Shown here: piece by piece, positions 40,611 to 51,475 of the stretch
How the letters are laid out: each line of letters begins with the position of its first letter
Position numbering within the stretch: position 1 is the stretch's first letter
Assembly (NCBI GenBank): GCA_028285145.1
Contig: JANQQC010000047.1
Span: 62,001-126,000, forward strand
Source: Hyphomonadaceae bacterium
Lineage (GTDB): Bacteria > Pseudomonadota > Alphaproteobacteria > Caulobacterales > Hyphomonadaceae
Reading direction: 5' to 3'
DNA: 64,000 bases
Notes under the pieces: model-generated
The model's database searches: none
What the model saw: only the letters and a program-made list of their open reading frames with translations
What the model was told of the DNA's origin: nothing
Translations under genes and position numbers: made by a program

Positions 40611-42544
40611 CCCTCCCCATGGACCTTTCCGCTATTTTTTCCTGGGGCCTGCAGACCAGTTTGGCTGTTTCCCTGCTCATCGTCCTTGTGCTCGTCATTC
40701 GAAAACCGTTCGCCCGCCGGTTCGGAGCCAAGGCCGCTTACATGCTGTGGGCCCTGCCCTTTGCGCGGCTCGTCCTGCCGCCGCTCGAAACACCGCTCGC
40801 CCAGTTCTGGGGGACGGCAAGAATGGCACCAGCCATCGACACGAACACGCCGGCCCACATCGTTGCCGCGCCTGCCATGCCAACTGGACTTCCAGAAGCT
40901 GCCGCAACACGTCCCGTAGAGACACCTGTTGTGACGACAGTAGCGCGATCCGTTGAAGCACCGACATCAGGGTTTGAGTGGACCGTGCTTGCAGCCCTGC
41001 CTTGGACATCCATCCTGCTGACAATCTGGGCCCTCGGGTTCGGTATCGTCCTGACCCGCATGATCCTCAGACAAGGCCAATTCATAAGGCTGATCGGGGT
41101 GGAGTCGCGCGAAGCGTCCCCAGCGCTTCGCGCGTTAGCGCTCGAAACCGCACGACACATTCGGCTTCGCCGGATGGCAGATGTCCGCACCAGCCTCCTC
41201 TGCAGCGGTCCCCTCGTGACCGGAGCGGCCAGGCCCATCATTCTGCTGCCAGAATGGTTCGAAGAGGACTATACCATTGAAGAGCAGCGTCAGGCGCTGA
41301 CCCACGAACTGATGCACGTGAAACGCGGAGATCTTTGGGCGCTGCAGGCGGCAAGCTTTTTCCGCGCGGCCCAATGGTTCAACCCATTCGCCCACATCGG
41401 CATAAAAGCCTTTCGCACCGATCAGGAAGCCGCCTGTGATGCCGACGTGCTGCGTCAGAAGAACGCTGAACCGCACACCTACGGCAAGACGCTGGTCAAA
41501 GCTGTCCGGCTGGCACAGCCGGTGCCGCACATGGCAGGCGCAACCGGCCTGACGCTCAACCACGCCATCAAGGATCGGCTCCTGATGATGCAACGCCCGG
41601 CCCCGACTCTGAAAACACGCCTGACTGGGGGCGCAGCCGTGCTGGCCATCGGCGTGGCGACGCTCGCCCTCACAGCAAGCCCGAGTGTCGCACAAGGCAA
41701 TGACACTGGCCTTGACGGTGGAGAGACAGAACGCCAGATCGAAATCGACGGCTCACATGCGGCCCGGACAGTTCATATTCACGGCGAAGCGCGGATGGTC
41801 TTGTTTGGCGACCCGTTTGAGGACACTCACGCCATTCACGAACAGATTTCAGCGATCGAACCTCCGGCCTTTGAACTGGAGATCGAAGCACTCGACCTTT
41901 CAGAGCTCGAAGCCCTGGAAGAACTCACCTTCCCCGACATCGACATCCCGGCTCCGCCCATGCCGCCTGTTCCCATTCCCGAGTTTGAACGGATCGAGAC
42001 CGAAAGCGGCGTGAAAATCGTGATCCCACGGCAAGAGTTCGAATTCTCGACCGAAAGCGAGGCATGGGAAGCTTATGCCGAACAGTGGGAGCAGCAGGCC
42101 GAAGCGTTTGCAGAGCGTATGGAAGCCTACGCTGAGCGCACCGAGGCTCATGCGGAACGCATAGCTGCGCGCGCCGAAGCCCAGGCTGAGCGGATCGCGG
42201 CGCGCCACGAAGCTCATGCAGAGCGGATGGCAATGCGTCATGAACTGGAAGCTGAGCGTTTTGAACGCGAGATAGATCGGCTGGTGGAGGGCCAACTCGA
42301 ACCCATTCTTGATGATGCCGACGACGTGATCGAAGAGCTCGACGATGCTTGCAGCGACGCACAGGATGACGACCAGTCGCTTGCGGTGGTTGAAGCGAGC
42401 AGCAACCGAACGGGGAAGACGTTCCGGGCGCTCTGCTTTGACGGCTCGCGCGAATTGAACTCCGCGGAGACAGCTTCATTTGTGGAAACCCATCCCGATC
42501 TGTCCGACGCTGAAAAGGCCGCTTTCCGCAACCGCAACAACTAG
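40607..42544 (+). CDS. BlaR1-like M56 membrane peptidase with long AER-repeat coiled coil
   Basis: 645 aa. Transmembrane helices near 15-33, 43-60 and 128-152; M56 zinc site HELMH at 233-237 followed by VKRGD; EACDADVL (AACDADVLRQ) later supplies the third ligand. A final membrane helix is near 338-362 (GAAVLAIGVATLALTA). The periplasmic part is not a penicillin-binding domain: residues ~400-450 are acidic with Ile/Pro-rich stretches, ~478-565 are a Glu/Ala/Arg coiled coil of repeated AER-x-EA-x-AER units, and an acidic Cys-containing end follows. Sensor ligand unknown. Encoded with its BlaI repressor. Confidence 0.88.
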   Translation: MTLPMDLSAIFSWGLQTSLAVSLLIVLVLVIRKPFARRFGAKAAYMLWALPFARLVLPPLETPLAQFWGTARMAPAIDTNTPAHIVAAPAMPTGLPEAAATRPVETPVVTTVARSVEAPTSGFEWTVLAALPWTSILLTIWALGFGIVLTRMILRQGQFIRLIGVESREASPALRALALETARHIRLRRMADVRTSLLCSGPLVTGAARPIILLPEWFEEDYTIEEQRQALTHELMHVKRGDLWALQAASFFRAAQWFNPFAHIGIKAFRTDQEAACDADVLRQKNAEPHTYGKTLVKAVRLAQPVPHMAGATGLTLNHAIKDRLLMMQRPAPTLKTRLTGGAAVLAIGVATLALTASPSVAQGNDTGLDGGETERQIEIDGSHAARTVHIHGEARMVLFGDPFEDTHAIHEQISAIEPPAFELEIEALDLSELEALEELTFPDIDIPAPPMPPVPIPEFERIETESGVKIVIPRQEFEFSTESEAWEAYAEQWEQQAEAFAERMEAYAERTEAHAERIAARAEAQAERIAARHEAHAERMAMRHELEAERFEREIDRLVEGQLEPILDDADDVIEELDDACSDAQDDDQSLAVVEASSNRTGKTFRALCFDGSRELNSAETASFVETHPDLSDAEKAAFRNRNN

Positions 42545-42547
42545 ACG

Positions 42548-43444
42548 TCAGGCCCTTGGATGGGCCTCGGCATGCACCTCGCGCAGTCTGGCGGAGTCGA
42601 CACCCGTGTAAACTTGGGTCGTGGACAGGCTGGCATGTCCCAGAAGGCTCTGGATGGAGCGCAGATCTCCCCCGCCAGCCAGAAGGTGGGTTGCGAAGGC
42701 ATGGCGGAGCGCATGTGGCGTCGCGGTGTCCGGTAGACCAAGCGCGCCGCGGAGTTTCTGGACCAACCCCTGAATAATACGGGGGCTAAGCGCACCGCCC
42801 CGGGCTCCTCGAAAGAGCGCACTCGATTTTGACGGCGTGTAGGGGCAGATGGCGGCATAAGCGTCGATCGCTTCTCGAACGATCGGCAATAAAGGGACGA
42901 TCCGTACCTTGCCGCCCTTCCCCTTTACTCGAAGCCGTTCCGGTGCAGGCGAGTCGGCTCCGGTCAGGGCCAGCGCCTCTGAGATACGAAGGCCTGCCCC
43001 ATATAGAAGTGACAGTACGGCCGCATCTCGCGCGCCGATCCACGCCTCTTCATTAAGAGCCTCGGCTTCCGCGATCAGGTCCTTGGCGGCCGGCTCGGAT
43101 ACCGGCCTTGGCAGGCGCGCTGGGCGCTTTGGGCCCTGAAGGTAATCGATCTCGGCATTCTCGACGCCAAAGGCAGAACCCAGCCACCTGTAGAAGGCCT
43201 TAATGGCAGATAGCTGGCGCGCAATCGAAGCATCAGCGATGCCGTCCCGCCGCCGGGCGGCGAGAAAGGCCCGGATATCGCGGGCTTTGAGTTTCCCGAA
43301 CGCCTTCACGTCCGGCGTACGGCCGAGATGACCCGTCATGAAGCCATGAAATGTCGCCAGATCATGCTCGTAGGCCGTGACCGTATTGGCCGCCATGCGG
43401 CGCTCATCCTCCAGATGATCAAGAAATGCGTGAACAAGCTCCAT
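42548..43444 (-). CDS. xerC: Tyrosine recombinase XerC
   Basis: 298 aa. N-terminal SAM-like domain (ANTVTAYEHDLATFHGFM). Catalytic residues in order: Arg in GAGLRISEALAL, Lys in GKGGKVRIVPL, HALRHAFATHLL (His-x-x-Arg), His in LGHASLSTTQVYTGVD, and the Tyr nucleophile in the same stretch. Length and neighbours (priA, ATP synthase) favour the chromosomal dimer-resolution XerC over an integrase of a mobile element. Convergent with the BlaR-like gene (3 bp between stops), divergent from priA. Confidence 0.92.
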   Translation of the reverse strand: MELVHAFLDHLEDERRMAANTVTAYEHDLATFHGFMTGHLGRTPDVKAFGKLKARDIRAFLAARRRDGIADASIARQLSAIKAFYRWLGSAFGVENAEIDYLQGPKRPARLPRPVSEPAAKDLIAEAEALNEEAWIGARDAAVLSLLYGAGLRISEALALTGADSPAPERLRVKGKGGKVRIVPLLPIVREAIDAYAAICPYTPSKSSALFRGARGGALSPRIIQGLVQKLRGALGLPDTATPHALRHAFATHLLAGGGDLRSIQSLLGHASLSTTQVYTGVDSARLREVHAEAHPRA

Positions 43445-43490
43445 GAGACGACTTGTTTCAGAAGCAAATTAATGGCGGGTTCCCGAATCC

Positions 43491-45659
43491 ATGGCCATCG
43501 CGCGAATCCTCTTTCCCCTGCCGCTCCCGGAACCGTTCGACTACGCGGTCCCGGAAGGGATGGATTTGGTCCCCGGCTCCTATGTGACAGCCCCGCTCGG
43601 CAAGGTCGAACGCACCGGGGTGGTCTGGAGCGTTGAGGATGACGAGGTGCGTGGCGACCGGGTCTTGAAGGAGGTTCTAAGCGTCTATCCAACCCCGCCC
43701 ATGCCGGAATCTATGCGAAAGTTCATCGGTTTTGCTGCCGCCTATACAGTGTCTTCGCCCGGCGCTGTTCTTGGCATGGTCCTTCGGGCGCGGGGCGGTC
43801 TGCGCCCGTCGCCAACTGAAACCCAGCTTGAGGTGAGCGGCGAGGAACCGCCGCGCATGACGGAAGCCCGCACAAATGCGCTTGGTGCAGCACGTGACAT
43901 CGGTCCAGCCTCGGCCGCCAACATTGCTGAAGCCGCTGGCGTTTCAGCAGGTGTGATTAAAGGGCTGAAAGATACTGGGGCGCTGATCGCCCGTACAGTC
44001 GATGTCGACCAGCCCTTCCCATTGCCTGATCCGTCGCTGCCCGGCGCAGACCTGACGTCTGAACAGGCGGCAGCCGCCAAAGAACTAAGAGCCGCCGCTG
44101 GCAAAGGTGGTTTTGCACCCTTCTTGCTCGATGGCGTGACAGGATCGGGAAAGACTGAGGTCTATTTCGAAGCCATCGCCGAAACCCTCCAGCGAGATCA
44201 CAGCGCACAGATTCTTGTCATGCTACCGGAAATCGCGCTCACACAAGCGATCCTGTCAAGGTTCGACGAGCGCTTCGGAGCCGCGCCCGCGCCATGGCAC
44301 TCCGGACTACCGGACAAAGAGCGCCGCAGGACCTGGCGGGAAGTCGCTCATGGCCGCGCGCGGATCGTTATCGGCGCACGGTCCGCGCTGTTCCTGCCGT
44401 ATCGAAACCTTTCGCTCATCGTCGTCGATGAAGAACATGACGGCTCCTACAAGCAGGAAGACGGGGTCACCTATCATGCCCGCGACATGGCCGTGATGCG
44501 GGCCAAGCTGGAAGGCGCGGGCATTGTCCTCGCTTCGGCGACGCCCGCGCTTGAAACAAGCGTGAACGCTGAGTCCGGCCGATACACCCGTCTGAAACTG
44601 TCCGCCCGCCCGGGTGCCGCCCGGCTGCCCGATGTCTCTCTGATCGATATGCGTACTGCCCCGCCCGAGAAGGGATGCTGGCTCTCACCGCACCTCGCTC
44701 ATGCGCTTCAGCAAACGCAAGCTGCTGGTGAGCAGAGCCTGCTGTTCCTAAATCGACGTGGCTATGCCCCTCTGGTTATCTGCAAGGCGTGTGGAGAACG
44801 CTTGAAAAGCCCGGGCACGGACAACTGGCTGACAGAGCACCGCTATACCGGCAGACTCGTCTGTCATTTGACCGGCTACTCCATCCCCAAGCCTGACACG
44901 TGCCCGCAGTGCGGCGCAAAGGACTCGCTGATGGGGGTCGGGCCGGGTGTGGAACGGGTGGCTGAAGAGGTCCGCACACTTCTCCCCAACGCCGTCATCG
45001 AGATCTTCTCATCGGACACCGCCCGGTCCGGGGAAGAAACGCGTAGCCTTGTTTCTCGCATGGCAGACGGAGAGATCGATGTGATGATCGGAACACAAAT
45101 CGTTGCCAAGGGTCACAACTTTCCAAATCTGACGCTGGTTGGCGTGGTTGATGCCGATTCGGGCATGCAGGGCGGTGATCTGCGCGCCGGCGAGCGAACC
45201 TATCAGCTTTTATCGCAGGTTGCTGGACGGGCTGGACGGGCCGAGCGGCCGGGGCGCGCACTGGTTCAGACTTATGCGCCGGACATGCCAGCCATGCTCG
45301 CCCTGCGCGATGGCGACCGCGATGGCTTTCTGGCCATCGAACGCGAGGTTCGCGCCGAGATGTCCCTGCCCCCCTTTGGCCGCCTGGCAGCAATGATTCT
45401 CTCAGCGCCAAGCGCAGATGCTGTTGACAAGATGGCTCTGGAGGCTGGTGCGGCCGCCCCTCATGGCGATGGAATCACGGTCTACGGCCCCGCGCCGGCC
45501 CCGATATCTGTCGTTCGCGGCCGCCATAGAAGGCGCTTTCTGGTCCAGAGCGCAAAATCGGTCGATCTGTCGGCATATATGGCCGCGTGGCGGAAGGTCC
45601 TGAAACCTCCGGCAAACACGCGCATCTCCATCGATATCGATCCGTATTCCTTTCTTTAG
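43491..45659 (+). CDS. priA: Primosomal protein N' (replication restart helicase)
   Basis: 722 aa. DNA-binding N terminus RILFPLPLPEPFDYAVPEG, then helicase motif I LLDGVTGSGKTEVYFE, DEAH-type box VVDEEHDGSYKQED, RGYAPLVICKACG, a zinc-binding set of Cys (CKACG, CHLTGYSIPKPDTCPQCG), and motif VI SQVAGRAGRAERPGRAL. It reloads the replisome at collapsed forks. A terminator follows at 45746-45774, so the atp genes have a separate promoter. Confidence 0.97.
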   Translation: MAIARILFPLPLPEPFDYAVPEGMDLVPGSYVTAPLGKVERTGVVWSVEDDEVRGDRVLKEVLSVYPTPPMPESMRKFIGFAAAYTVSSPGAVLGMVLRARGGLRPSPTETQLEVSGEEPPRMTEARTNALGAARDIGPASAANIAEAAGVSAGVIKGLKDTGALIARTVDVDQPFPLPDPSLPGADLTSEQAAAAKELRAAAGKGGFAPFLLDGVTGSGKTEVYFEAIAETLQRDHSAQILVMLPEIALTQAILSRFDERFGAAPAPWHSGLPDKERRRTWREVAHGRARIVIGARSALFLPYRNLSLIVVDEEHDGSYKQEDGVTYHARDMAVMRAKLEGAGIVLASATPALETSVNAESGRYTRLKLSARPGAARLPDVSLIDMRTAPPEKGCWLSPHLAHALQQTQAAGEQSLLFLNRRGYAPLVICKACGERLKSPGTDNWLTEHRYTGRLVCHLTGYSIPKPDTCPQCGAKDSLMGVGPGVERVAEEVRTLLPNAVIEIFSSDTARSGEETRSLVSRMADGEIDVMIGTQIVAKGHNFPNLTLVGVVDADSGMQGGDLRAGERTYQLLSQVAGRAGRAERPGRALVQTYAPDMPAMLALRDGDRDGFLAIEREVRAEMSLPPFGRLAAMILSAPSADAVDKMALEAGAAAPHGDGITVYGPAPAPISVVRGRHRRRFLVQSAKSVDLSAYMAAWRKVLKPPANTRISIDIDPYSFL

Positions 45660-45745
45660 TTGCAACCGCGCCAATGCGCCGCAACCTCAACAGTCACGCC
45701 ATGTTGTCAGGCCAAAACCGCCATGCTAAGCCGCCGCAAATCCTG

Positions 45746-45774
45746 AAGGGGCGCGTGCTGTGCGCCGCCTTTTT
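45746..45774 (+). terminator. Intrinsic terminator after priA
   Basis: AAGGGGCGC (45746-45754) pairs with GCGCC-G-CCTT (45762-45771, one bulged G), followed by further T residues. It separates priA from the atp operon; the atp promoter must lie nearby in 45660-45823. Confidence 0.7.
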
Positions 45775-45823
45775 CATGTTCTAATGAGGGCTTTAGTCAG
45801 CCCGCTCTTTCCGGGAGCCCGCC

Positions 45824-46384
45824 TTGGCCGCAGCCTCAGCCCCTCTCGCCAATGAAGCGGCGCAGCGCTATGCGAGCGCCCTGTTCGAACTGGCGCAGGA
45901 TAATGCCGCGCTCGAAACCGTAGCCCGGGACTTCTCGGACTTTGGAAAACTGCTTCGCGAAAACAAAGAGCTCGCCCTTCTGATCGCGTCGCCAGCCTTT
46001 GGCCGCGAGGAGAAGACGAAGGCACTGACCGAGATCGCGAAAGAAGCCGGCGTCAGCGATCTGCTGCGTAAATTCTTCGGGGCCATGGCCGCCAATGGCC
46101 GGGCCAGCGACATTCCTGCCGCGCAGAACGCGTTTGATGCTCTTTATGCAAAGCAACGAGGCGTAAAACGCGCCGTTGCCCGTACAGCCAAGCCAATGAA
46201 TGACAGCCAGCGAGATCGCATCCGCGCGATTTTGGCGAAAGCCGTTGGCGGCGATGTAGATCTTTCCGAAGAAGTCGACCCGAACCTGATTGGTGGCATT
46301 CAGCTGCGTATCGGGTCTCAACTTGTCGACGCTTCGATTGCCACCAAACTTGACCGTATGAACACCGCCATGAAGGGAGCGTAA
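45824..46384 (+). CDS. atpH: ATP synthase F1 delta subunit
   Basis: 186 aa, TTG start with GGGAG 7 bp upstream. Opening [17 protein letters not shown] is the OSCP/delta signature; the C-terminal [22 protein letters not shown] is diagnostic. Links F1 to the peripheral stalk. First of atpHA-(methyltransferase)-GDC; the F0 genes are not in the window, as normal for alphaproteobacteria. Confidence 0.96.
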   Translation: MAAASAPLANEAAQRYASALFELAQDNAALETVARDFSDFGKLLRENKELALLIASPAFGREEKTKALTEIAKEAGVSDLLRKFFGAMAANGRASDIPAAQNAFDALYAKQRGVKRAVARTAKPMNDSQRDRIRAILAKAVGGDVDLSEEVDPNLIGGIQLRIGSQLVDASIATKLDRMNTAMKGA

Positions 46385-46389
46385 GCTCG

Positions 46390-47922
46390 ATGGATATCTC
46401 CGCAGCAGAGATTTCAGGCATCCTGAAGACCCAAATTGAAAACTTCGGCGTGGAGGCGGAAGTCTCCGATGTCGGGCAAGTGCTTTCCGTCGGTGACGGG
46501 ATCGCTCGCGTCTACGGCCTCGACAGCGTTCAGGCCGGTGAGATGGTCGAGTTCGACTCTGGCGCGAAAGGTATGGCGCTCAACCTTGAAAGCGACAATG
46601 TCGGCGTCGTGATTTTCGGCGACGACCGCGGCATCAAGGAAGGCGACACCGTCAAACGCCTTGACGAGATTGTGGCCGCACCTGTTGGCAAAGGCCTGCT
46701 CGGACGCGTCGTGAACCCGCTTGGCGAGCCAATCGATGGCAAGGGCGAGCTTGGCGATGTCGCCTCGCGGAACCGGGTGGATGTGAAGGCACCGGGCATC
46801 CTGCCGCGCAAATCCGTGCACGAGCCAATGATGACCGGCATCAAGGCCATTGACGGCATGATCCCGGTTGGCCGCGGCCAGCGCGAACTGGTCATTGGTG
46901 ACCGCCAGACCGGCAAGACCGCGATCTGCGTTGACGCCATCCTCAACCAGAAAGCCGCTTTCGAAGCCGACAATGAAGGCCAGAAGCTTTACTGCGTCTA
47001 TGTCGCCATCGGCCAGAAGCGGTCCACGGTGGCGCAGGTTGTGAAGACGCTCGAAGAGCGCGGCGCGCTTGATTATACGGTCGTTGTTTCCGCGACGGCG
47101 TCCGAGCCGGCCCCGCTTCAGTATCTTGCACCTTTCACCGGCTGCACGATTGGAGAGTGGTTCCGCGACAACGGCATGCACGCCCTGATCATTTACGATG
47201 ATCTTTCCAAGCAGGCTGTAGCCTATCGTCAGATGTCCCTGCTGCTTCGCCGCCCGCCAGGTCGTGAAGCCTATCCCGGCGACGTGTTCTACCTTCACTC
47301 CCGCCTGCTCGAGCGTGCGGCCAAGCTGAACGAAGATCATGGCGCAGGCTCACTGACGGCGCTGCCAATCATTGAAACGCAGGCCAACGATGTGTCGGCC
47401 TACATTCCAACCAATGTGATCTCGATCACCGACGGTCAGATCTTCCTTGAGACCGACCTCTTCTACCAGGGCATCCGTCCTGCCGTGAACGTGGGCCTCT
47501 CCGTGTCGCGTGTGGGCTCCGCCGCTCAGACGAAGGCAATGAAGAAAGTGGCTGGCTCGATGAAGGGTGAACTCGCCCAGTATCGGGAGATGGCCGCCTT
47601 TGCGAAGTTCGGCTCCGATCTCGATGCCGCAACGCAGAAGCTGCTAAATCGCGGGGCCCGCCTGACGGAGCTTCTCAAACAACCCCAGTATGCTCCCCTC
47701 CTGATGGAAGAGCAGGTCGTTGTGATTTATGCCGGTACGCGCGGCTATCTTGACGAGGTCGCACTGGAAGATGTGACCCGTTACGAAGCTGAGCTTCTCA
47801 CACATCTGCGCGGCCAGAAGGGCGACCTTCTGAAGAAGATCGCCAAGGACGCGGCGCTCAGCGACGAGATCGAGTCTGAGATTAAAGACACGCTCGACGC
47901 TTTCACGAAAAGCTTCGCTTAG
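46390..47922 (+). CDS. atpA: ATP synthase F1 alpha subunit
   Basis: 510 aa. Non-catalytic nucleotide-binding subunit. Opening [18 protein letters not shown]-loop [15 protein letters not shown], the catalytic-site Arg region [13 protein letters not shown], and the [15 protein letters not shown] helix are all present. Starts 5 bp after atpH. In most genomes atpG follows directly; here a methyltransferase gene intervenes. Confidence 0.98.
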   Translation: MDISAAEISGILKTQIENFGVEAEVSDVGQVLSVGDGIARVYGLDSVQAGEMVEFDSGAKGMALNLESDNVGVVIFGDDRGIKEGDTVKRLDEIVAAPVGKGLLGRVVNPLGEPIDGKGELGDVASRNRVDVKAPGILPRKSVHEPMMTGIKAIDGMIPVGRGQRELVIGDRQTGKTAICVDAILNQKAAFEADNEGQKLYCVYVAIGQKRSTVAQVVKTLEERGALDYTVVVSATASEPAPLQYLAPFTGCTIGEWFRDNGMHALIIYDDLSKQAVAYRQMSLLLRRPPGREAYPGDVFYLHSRLLERAAKLNEDHGAGSLTALPIIETQANDVSAYIPTNVISITDGQIFLETDLFYQGIRPAVNVGLSVSRVGSAAQTKAMKKVAGSMKGELAQYREMAAFAKFGSDLDAATQKLLNRGARLTELLKQPQYAPLLMEEQVVVIYAGTRGYLDEVALEDVTRYEAELLTHLRGQKGDLLKKIAKDAALSDEIESEIKDTLDAFTKSFA

Positions 47923-47931
47923 GACTTTTCG

Positions 47932-48660
47932 GTGCCGCAGGACCTCATCTCCTCATACCCTCGTCAACGTCCCGCTCTGCCAGAGCGGCACGCTGCCATC
48001 TTTGCGGAGAGCTACAAGTCTAACCGCGAGGGGCGGGACACAGCATCAAACGCGGCACAGCGCTTGGAAGAATGGATGCATCGCCACATTGCCTCCGAAG
48101 AAGGTGGACCCATCCTTGAGCTGGGTGCGGGTACACTCAACCATCTTCGCTTTGAGGATCGAGACGAAGCATACGACATCGTGGAACCCTTCAGCTCGCT
48201 GTTTGAAGGTAGTCCCCGGCTGGAGCGAATCCGTGACGTATATGAGTCACAGAAACAAATCATGGGAACCAAATACAAGCGTATCGTATCTGTCGCTGTT
48301 CTTGAACACATGGAAGAACTGCCGCTGGAAATCGCCATATCTGCGAGCTTGCTTGAAGAAGATGGTATTTTCCAAGCCGGCATCCCGAGTGAAGGCGGTT
48401 TCCTCTGGTGGCTTGGATGGCGCTCAACGACTGGCTTGTCCTACTACCTTCGTAACAAGCTCGACTATGGCGTTGTGATGCGCCATGAGCATCTGTCCAC
48501 CGCAAAGGAAATCAAGGACATTGTGAAGTGGTTGTTTGACGACGTTACCGTTAAACGCTGGCCGTTTCCTTCCGATCAATTGAGCCTTTATCAATACATT
48601 GAGGCACGGTCGCCGAGATTGGATCGTGCAAGACAGCTCTTGGAACGGAGTAGTCATTAA
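47932..48660 (+). CDS. SAM-dependent methyltransferase inserted in the atp operon
   Basis: 242 aa, GTG start 9 bp after the atpA stop, ending directly against the atpG GTG. The SAM-binding loop is PILELGAGTLNHLRFED, the acidic ribose ligand region YDIVEPFSSLF, and the motif-IV position RIVSVAVLEHMEELPLEI; the GEGGFLWWLGWRSTTGLSYYL stretch is like sugar or lipid-acting class I enzymes. Hand count over 48181-48420 gives 122 of 240 G+C, lower than its neighbours, suggesting acquisition by transfer. It is not part of the standard atp operon. The atpG ribosome binding site lies within its 3' end. Substrate unknown. Confidence 0.87.
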   Translation: MPQDLISSYPRQRPALPERHAAIFAESYKSNREGRDTASNAAQRLEEWMHRHIASEEGGPILELGAGTLNHLRFEDRDEAYDIVEPFSSLFEGSPRLERIRDVYESQKQIMGTKYKRIVSVAVLEHMEELPLEIAISASLLEEDGIFQAGIPSEGGFLWWLGWRSTTGLSYYLRNKLDYGVVMRHEHLSTAKEIKDIVKWLFDDVTVKRWPFPSDQLSLYQYIEARSPRLDRARQLLERSSH

Positions 48661-49542
48661 GTGCCAAGTCTAAAAGATCTCAAAGGCCGGATCGCCAGCG
48701 TGAAATCAACGCAGAAGATCACCAAGGCCAAGCAGATGGTCGCGGCGGCCAAGCTTCGCCGTGCGCAGGAGGCTGCCGAGGCTTCTAAGCCCTATGCGCG
48801 ACGCCTTGCAGACGTCGTGGCAAACCTGACGTCCGCCATGGGCGAAGGTGCGGGCGGGCCCAAGCTGCTGGCAGGCTCCGGCGACGACAAGGTTCACCTG
48901 CTCGTCGTAATGACGGCGGAGCGCGGTCTGTGCGGCGGCTTTAATGCCAATGTTGCAAAGAAAGCCCGCATCCAGATTGAAGAGCTGCGCGCAGCCGGCA
49001 AGACCGTGAAGATCATCACGGTCGGCAAGAAAGGCCGTGACATGCTCGGCCGGGACTATGGCGACCTCTTCATTGATCATGTCGATCTCTCAGAGGCCCG
49101 CGACAGCTTCACGCCTTACGCGATCGGCCTCGGTCAGGAACTCGCGCAGCGCTTCGAAGCCGGCGAGTTTGACGTCGCCACGCTGATCTTCTCCGAATTC
49201 AAGAATGTGCTGACGCAGACGCCCGTCACGAACCAGCTGATCCCGGCAACTGCACCAGACGATGCCGAGACCATCGACCTGTCCGGCGCGATCTACATCT
49301 ACGAGCCGTCCGAAGAAGACATTCTGGAAACGCTCCTGCCGCGTTACCTTAACACCCAGGTCCTCTCGGCCATGCTTGAAAACGCTGCTGGCGAACAGGC
49401 CGCCTCCATGACCGCAATGGACAACGCCACGCGAAACGCCGGCGAACTGATCGACAGCCTGACCCTGCAATACAACCGTGCACGCCAGGCACAGATCACC
49501 AAAGAACTTATCGAGATCATTTCAGGGGCCGAGGCCCTTTAA
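48661..49542 (+). CDS. atpG: ATP synthase F1 gamma subunit
   Basis: 293 aa with a GTG start; the probable GGAG box is in the upstream methyltransferase gene, so translation may be coupled to it. [20 protein letters not shown] and [11 protein letters not shown] are the N-terminal signature; [16 protein letters not shown] and the C-terminal [20 protein letters not shown] complete it. Central shaft of F1. Size is normal, so the upstream insertion did not damage it. Confidence 0.97.
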   Translation: MPSLKDLKGRIASVKSTQKITKAKQMVAAAKLRRAQEAAEASKPYARRLADVVANLTSAMGEGAGGPKLLAGSGDDKVHLLVVMTAERGLCGGFNANVAKKARIQIEELRAAGKTVKIITVGKKGRDMLGRDYGDLFIDHVDLSEARDSFTPYAIGLGQELAQRFEAGEFDVATLIFSEFKNVLTQTPVTNQLIPATAPDDAETIDLSGAIYIYEPSEEDILETLLPRYLNTQVLSAMLENAAGEQAASMTAMDNATRNAGELIDSLTLQYNRARQAQITKELIEIISGAEAL

Positions 49543-49548
49543 GACTAG

Positions 49549-51003
<1,455 letters not shown>

Positions 51004-51009
51004 GAAACA

Positions 51010-51417
51010 ATGGCTGAGAAACTCACCTTCTCTCTCGTCTCCCCGGCCCGGGAGCTTTTCTCTGGCGAGGTCGATCATGTGATCGCGCCAGGCACGGATG
51101 GCGAGTTCGGGGTGCTGGCGAACCACGCGCCGTTCATGTCAACGCTTAAGAACGGCGTCGTCCGTGTACTAGAAGGCGAGACAATCACGATGCGCATCTT
51201 TGTGCGTGGCGGCTTCGCCGACGTAACGCCGGAAGGCCTGACCATCCTCGCCGAGGAAGCCAAGGATATGGCCGATGTTGACGCCTCCGACGTCGCAGCC
51301 GAACTTCAGCACACCCGTGAGGAGCTTCTGAAGCACCCTGAGGGCGATGGGCAGCACGGCGCGCTCGCAGAGACCGTCGCGTATCTGGAAGCGCTCCACG
51401 AAGCCGCAGCGGCTTAA
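51010..51417 (+). CDS. atpC: ATP synthase F1 epsilon subunit
   Basis: 135 aa. Opening LTFSLVSPARELFSGEVDHV, GEFGVLANHAPFMSTLKNGV and IFVRGGFADVTPEGLTILAE are the epsilon signature; the C-terminal helices are present. Last gene of the operon; a hairpin terminator lies at 51449-51474. Confidence 0.96.
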   Translation: MAEKLTFSLVSPARELFSGEVDHVIAPGTDGEFGVLANHAPFMSTLKNGVVRVLEGETITMRIFVRGGFADVTPEGLTILAEEAKDMADVDASDVAAELQHTREELLKHPEGDGQHGALAETVAYLEALHEAAAA

Positions 51418-51448
51418 GCTGAGCTAACCCTTCGATACCATGGACACA

Positions 51449-51474
51449 GAGCCTGCCTTGTCGCAGGCTCTTTT
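51449..51474 (+). terminator. Intrinsic terminator of the atp operon
   Basis: GAGCCTGC (51449-51456) and GCAGGCTC (51463-51470) form an 8-bp stem with a 6-nt loop, followed directly by TTTT. It ends 1 base before the start codon of the TauD gene at 51476. Confidence 0.9.
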
Positions 51475-51475
51475 C

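Noticed and set aside
42548..43444. Tyrosine recombinase as the integrase of a mobile element
   Set aside because: Length, motifs and placement next to priA fit chromosomal XerC; there is no attachment repeat, tRNA or cargo island beside it.
45660..45823. Small gene between priA and atpH
   Set aside because: Short frames there overlap the priA terminator hairpin and show no RBS or family resemblance.
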